NCBI GenBank assembly: GCA_027924645.1
Contig: BSBN01000860.1
Coordinates: 1-64,000, forward strand
Direction: 5' to 3'
Source of the DNA: Cunninghamia lanceolata
Taxonomy: Eukaryota; Streptophyta; Pinopsida; Cupressales; Cupressaceae
Length of the DNA stretch: 64,000 bases
The notes beneath the pieces were generated by a model, which made no database searches, was not told where the DNA came from, and saw nothing but the letters and a program-made list of their open reading frames with translations. Numbering within the stretch: position 1 is the stretch's first letter; each line of letters starts with the position of its first letter. The translations under genes were made by a program, and so were the position numbers. Shown one piece after another: positions 60,666 through 64,000 of the stretch.

Positions 60666-61400
60666 GACTTCATCTACCTAGAACTCCTTATACCTCCTCT
60701 CCTGATCAACCTTAGCCTTGTACTAAATATTCATCTTATTAATGTGTTTTCTCACCTCTTCACGTAAATTCTTTAGATGTTCTGCAAAGTCTTTAGCCTC
60801 GGCACTTGTCTTTTCTCCTTTATCCAGATTCCTTAACTCTGAAGCATTTCTTGGACTATTCCCATATACAATCTGGAATGGTGATTTATCAGTACTCCTA
60901 TTGACATAATTGTTGTAAGCAAATTCTACCTATGGTAAAATCAAATCCCATCCCTTGGGCTTATCTCCTACTAAGCATCGTATCAAGTTACCCAAACTCC
61001 TATTCACCACTTCTATCTGTCCATCAATCTGTAGATGGTGTGTAGAATTGAACTTCAAATCTATTTTCAACTTCTTCCACAATGTCCTCTAGAAATAACC
61101 AACTTGGTATCTCAATCTGAAACTATGCTCTTTGGTAGACCATGTAATTTCACCACCTCCCTAAAAAATAACTCTGCAATATGAACATCATCATTAGTCT
61201 TCTTGCAAGGAATAAAATGTGCCATCTTTGAGAATCTATCCACCACCACAAAAATGGAATCATGTCCTCTCTATGTCCTTGGTAAGCCAAGAACAAAATC
61301 CATACTAATATCATCCCATGGCTTCTCTAGTACAGGTAGTGGCTGATATAGGCCTATATTTTGACTTGCTCCTTTCACCATCTGACATACTATGCAACTC
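60666..61400 (-). pseudogene. Integrase catalytic core, second chromovirus
   Basis: On the minus strand MDFVLGLPRT gives the first Asp. After a TAG the frame continues [15 protein letters not shown] and [11 protein letters not shown], with the second Asp present but the next codon TGA. DGQIEVVNRSLGNLIR then holds the Glu. FAYNNYVNRSTDKSPFQIVY follows. All three DDE residues are present, unlike the first chromovirus, but at least five stops or shifts break translation. Confidence 0.85.
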
Positions 61401-62200
61401 TGCACAAATTTCCTCACATCTTGCTGCAACTGTGGCCAATAATAATTTTCACCAACAATAGCAATGGTCTTATCTCGACCAAAGTGTCCAGCTAATCCCC
61501 CACTATGCTTCTCCTTTATCAGGTTCTCTCTCATGGAACTCCTCAGAATGCACAAATGGCTTCCTCTAAATAACATACCATCTTGGATTATGAAATCCAA
61601 CCATTTTGTCCTATCCAAAGTAACAGGTTCCAGACAAGCTTTCCAAGCCTCTACAAAATCTGGATTGTCGGGATACAAACTTTTGAGCTCATCGAACCCA
61701 ACAACCTCTATCTTCATTTCTATCAATAAATTTTGCCTTCTGCTCAAGGCATCTGTAACTCTGTTGGACTTCCCACTCCTGTGCTTCAAAACAAAAGTAT
61801 ATCTCTACAAAAACTCAACCCATTTTAAGTGCCTTTGATATAACTTTCCTTAACTATTAAGATACTGCAAAGCTTGATGATTAGTATATAAAACAAACTC
61901 CTTTGGCAATAAATAATGTCTCCATTTCTTTAAAGCCTGAACTATTGCATAAAACTCCTGATCATAAACAGAATACTTTTTCTTGGCATCATTAAGCTTC
62001 TCACTAAAATAGGCAATGGGCTTACCTTCTTGGCTCAAAATAGCTCTTATACCACTACCACTAGCATCACAATCTACCTAAAATACCTTATTGAAATATG
62101 GAAGTGCCAAAACAGGTTGTTCTACGACTTTCTACTTCAATGCATCAAAGCTCTTGTCTGTTCCTTTAGTCCATCTAAACTCTTTTCTATCCCCTCTCAT
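61271..62200 (-). pseudogene. RNase H and integrase zinc finger, second chromovirus
   Basis: RNase H reads [20 protein letters not shown], then [19 protein letters not shown] with the catalytic Glu. [12 protein letters not shown] has Asn (codon at 61882-61880) where Asp is expected. SGKSNRVTDALSRRQ closes the domain. The integrase H-H-C-C finger follows intact (KEKHSGGLAGHFG, then CIVCQMVKG). The 172-codon frame 61789-61271 is open; a gap with stops separates it from 62038-61850. Confidence 0.85.
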
Positions 62201-62208
62201 TGTCTCAG

Positions 62209-62910
62209 TTAGGGGTGCACAAATGCTACTAAAATTCTTAATAAATTTTTGTAAAAACTTGCCAAACCATGAAAAGATCTTACCTCGGAAGCACTCCTCA
62301 GCATATGCCATTCAATGATAGCCCCCACCTTCTCTGGGTCCATCTTAAGACCTTCCTCTGAGACAAAAAATCCCAGGTATACCAACTCCTTTGCAAAACT
62401 ACATTTCTTCAGATTAATCAACAACTTCTCCCTCAACTTCTCTAAAACTCTTCTGATATACATCAGATGCTCATCCCAAGTCTTACTAAAAATCAAAATA
62501 ACATCAAAATAAACAATAACAAACTTCCCAAAAATTCTTTCAGTACCTCGTTCATGAGCCGCATGAATGTGCTCGGTGCATTGGTTAGCCCAAATGGCAT
62601 GACTAACCATTCATACAAACCTTCCTTTGTCTTGAAGGCTGTCTTCCACTCATCTCCTTCTCTGATACGGATCTGGTGATACCCACTCTTTAGGTCAATC
62701 TTCATGAAGTACTTGGCTGCACTCAAATAGTCCATTATGTCATCCATTCTGGGCAATGGAAATCTGTACTTGGTTGTGATCGTATTGATGGCTCGAGAGT
62801 CCATACACATTCTTCACTCTCCATCTTTCTTTGGTTCTAGTACTATAGGTACCGCACATGGACTTAGGCTCTCTCTTATCAATCCCTTCCTCAACAACTC
62901 CTAAACTTGT
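62209..62910 (-). pseudogene. Reverse transcriptase, second chromovirus, active site lost
   Basis: The frame 62810-62493 gives [35 protein letters not shown], then [21 protein letters not shown] frameshift near 62520 leads to the next frame with [20 protein letters not shown]. The YxDD box is YFDV: the second Asp is Val (complement of AAC at 62500-62502). YLGFFVSEEGLKMDPEKV and VRSFHGLASFYKNLLR follow, the usual thumb and connection motifs. The missing Asp binds catalytic metal in the family, so this copy should be unable to polymerise. Confidence 0.92.
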
Positions 62911-63308
62911 CTATTCAACTCTTCACTCTCTACTGGAGTCATCCTATGGGTTGCCTTATTCAGCAAACTGGATCCTGGTATCAAATCCATTTGATGGCTT
63001 ATCTTCCTCATTAGTGGTAAAGCCTCTGGTACATTATCAGAGATAATGTTCTGAAATTATTCCAACATATCTGAAACTTCTGCTGGTACATCTTCACATT
63101 TCTCTTGACTAATCTTAGGAATCAATGCAAAACAATGACGCTCATGCTTCATACCCTCCAAAAATTTTCTACCATCTACCAAAAAAATTCTAGCAGTACT
63201 ACATACCTTTTCTTCCACCTCTTTCAAGGGCTTCAATTTATGGTGAACTCCATCTTTTGTTAGGGAATATGTGTTTGCACGACCATCATGGATAGCGCTC
63301 CTATCATA
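62911..63308 (-). other. Linker between protease and reverse transcriptase, degenerate coding
   Basis: Fragments such as the VEDFxDVxPxELP-type linker expected here cannot be read cleanly because of stops; the stretch is still part of pol. Confidence 0.4.
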
Positions 63309-63629
63309 CTACCACGGCCTCCCCAACAACATATGACATGCATCCATTGGTATGATATCACACAGCACCTCATCATGGTAGTCCCCAATCTTGAACTTCA
63401 CTAGACACTGCTCATTGACCAAAGCTTTGTGGTCCTTTTGCAACCATGCAATCCGATATGGATTTGGATGCTTTCTTCTCGCCAACTTCAACTTGTCAAC
63501 CATCTTCTTTGAAACAAGATTGTCAGTGCTCCCACTATCAATAATAATATCACAACACTTACCTTCACATTTGCACCTTGTGCAAAATAAACTCTTTCTT
63601 TGATTTGGTTCTTTTTCCTCATTTAGCAA
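63309..63629 (-). pseudogene. Aspartic protease, second chromovirus
   Basis: A 106-codon open frame contains CCDIIIDSGSTDNLVSKKMV, with the catalytic Asp at 63539-63537 (D-S-G form). YRIAWLQKDHKALVNEQCLV and FKIGDYHDEVLCDIIPMDAC, MLLGRPW follow: the flap region and the second conserved strand. This part is unbroken, but the pol frame around it is not. Confidence 0.85.
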
Positions 63630-63736
63630 AGTTCTTCTAACAACTAGGGTTTTTCCCCTTTCAGCATCTTTAGAACACTCAGACTGTGCATCTTCATCTA
63701 CATGTGTAACTCATGCATTACCTTAAGGTCTTCTAT

Positions 63737-63979
63737 TCATCTTTCCCTGATGTTGCGGGCACTCGTATGCTTGATGCCCTTCTTCTCCACATTGGAAACA
63801 TGTTCCTCTAAAACCTCCTCTTCTGGGTACTTGCCCAGGTTTGCCTCTTCCTCTTCCTCTTTTCTCACCATTGTTTTGGTCACGAGGGCAATAGGTATTA
63901 TCCCCTCTCTGATTTCGACTGGTGCCAGCTTCTTTACTTTTCTTTTGATCTTCATTATGACCTCCATAGGGTCTTCCAC
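63737..63979 (-). pseudogene. gag nucleocapsid end with intact zinc knuckle, second chromovirus
   Basis: The minus strand at 63800-63759 reads CFQCGEEGHQAYEC, an intact C-x2-C-x4-H-x4-C knuckle, followed by PQHQGKMN. Upstream is an Arg/Gly-rich stretch. The rest of gag and the 5' LTR lie beyond the right edge. Confidence 0.85.
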
Positions 63980-64000
63980 TAGTCCTTCCGCCTTGACCTC

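Larger units (their letters stand above)
59364..64000 (-). mobile_element. Second Ty3/gypsy chromovirus (minus), 5' end beyond the window
   Basis: Read on the minus strand: gag zinc knuckle (63800-63759), protease, reverse transcriptase, RNase H, integrase, chromodomain, polypurine tract near 60180 and a ~0.8-kb 3' LTR (60166-59364). The order protease-RT-RNase H-integrase marks it as Ty3/gypsy. It differs from the first chromovirus in LTR length, protease motif (DSGST against DTGAT) and chromodomain type, so it is a separate lineage. Stops and frameshifts occur, but fewer than in the first element. Confidence 0.9.

Overview
The window is repeat-dominated nuclear DNA from a plant with a large genome. 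Degenerate TTTAGGG/CCCTAAA (plant-type) telomere motifs, nested Ty3/gypsy chromoviruses, copia debris, long AT-rich spacers, satellites and the near absence of intact genes all fit a gymnosperm-like genome. No host gene is convincingly present, and the species cannot be fixed from sequence alone. Almost every coding region is a mobile-element remnant with stops or frameshifts.

Layout. 1-4400: interstitial telomere-like repeats in both orientations, mixed with TCTCCCTA-type repeats and interrupted by a ~185-bp satellite (769-2045). 5460-7075: an 18-bp palindromic tandem repeat next to a broken LINE ORF1-like frame (minus) with ~82-bp tandem monomers upstream. 8510-42883: one Ty3/gypsy chromovirus with ~3.2-kb LTRs and a perfect 5-bp target duplication (TATAG). 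Three stretches interrupt it. A 14.7-kb DNA transposon (9800-24538) splits the 5' LTR. An unclassified segment (~30441-33905) splits pol between RNase H and integrase. A 4.37-kb non-autonomous LTR element (36857-41227) splits the 3' LTR. 43190-45345: GA-rich and ~40-bp minisatellites and a ~180-bp repeat. 45346-54848: a ~358-bp satellite array with two insertions. 54849-59363: a minus-strand LTR and its internal sequence, carrying a dimeric tRNA-type SINE and a solo copia-like LTR. 59364-64000: the 3' LTR and most of the internal region of a second, minus-strand chromovirus that runs off the right edge.

The most interesting object is the 14.7-kb DNA transposon. Comparing the two copies of the host LTR shows exactly where it entered. 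Its ends are GGGT...ACCC with an imperfect terminal inverted repeat, and AGTA on both sides. Near each end lies an 18-bp tandem repeat built on the palindrome GGGTACCC. It carries a decayed minus-strand transposase with a candidate D-D-(38)-E triad and a multi-exon plus-strand gene that I do not recognise. I could not place it firmly in a named superfamily. The 4-bp duplication would suit a Sola-like element, but that is a guess.

Insertion order can be read in part: the large gypsy came before its two LTR inserts; the 358-bp array came before the LTR elements inside it; the element at 54849 came before the SINE and the solo LTR. Both chromoviruses have lost the second Asp of the reverse-transcriptase YxDD box and one RNase H Asp, so neither copy can move itself.
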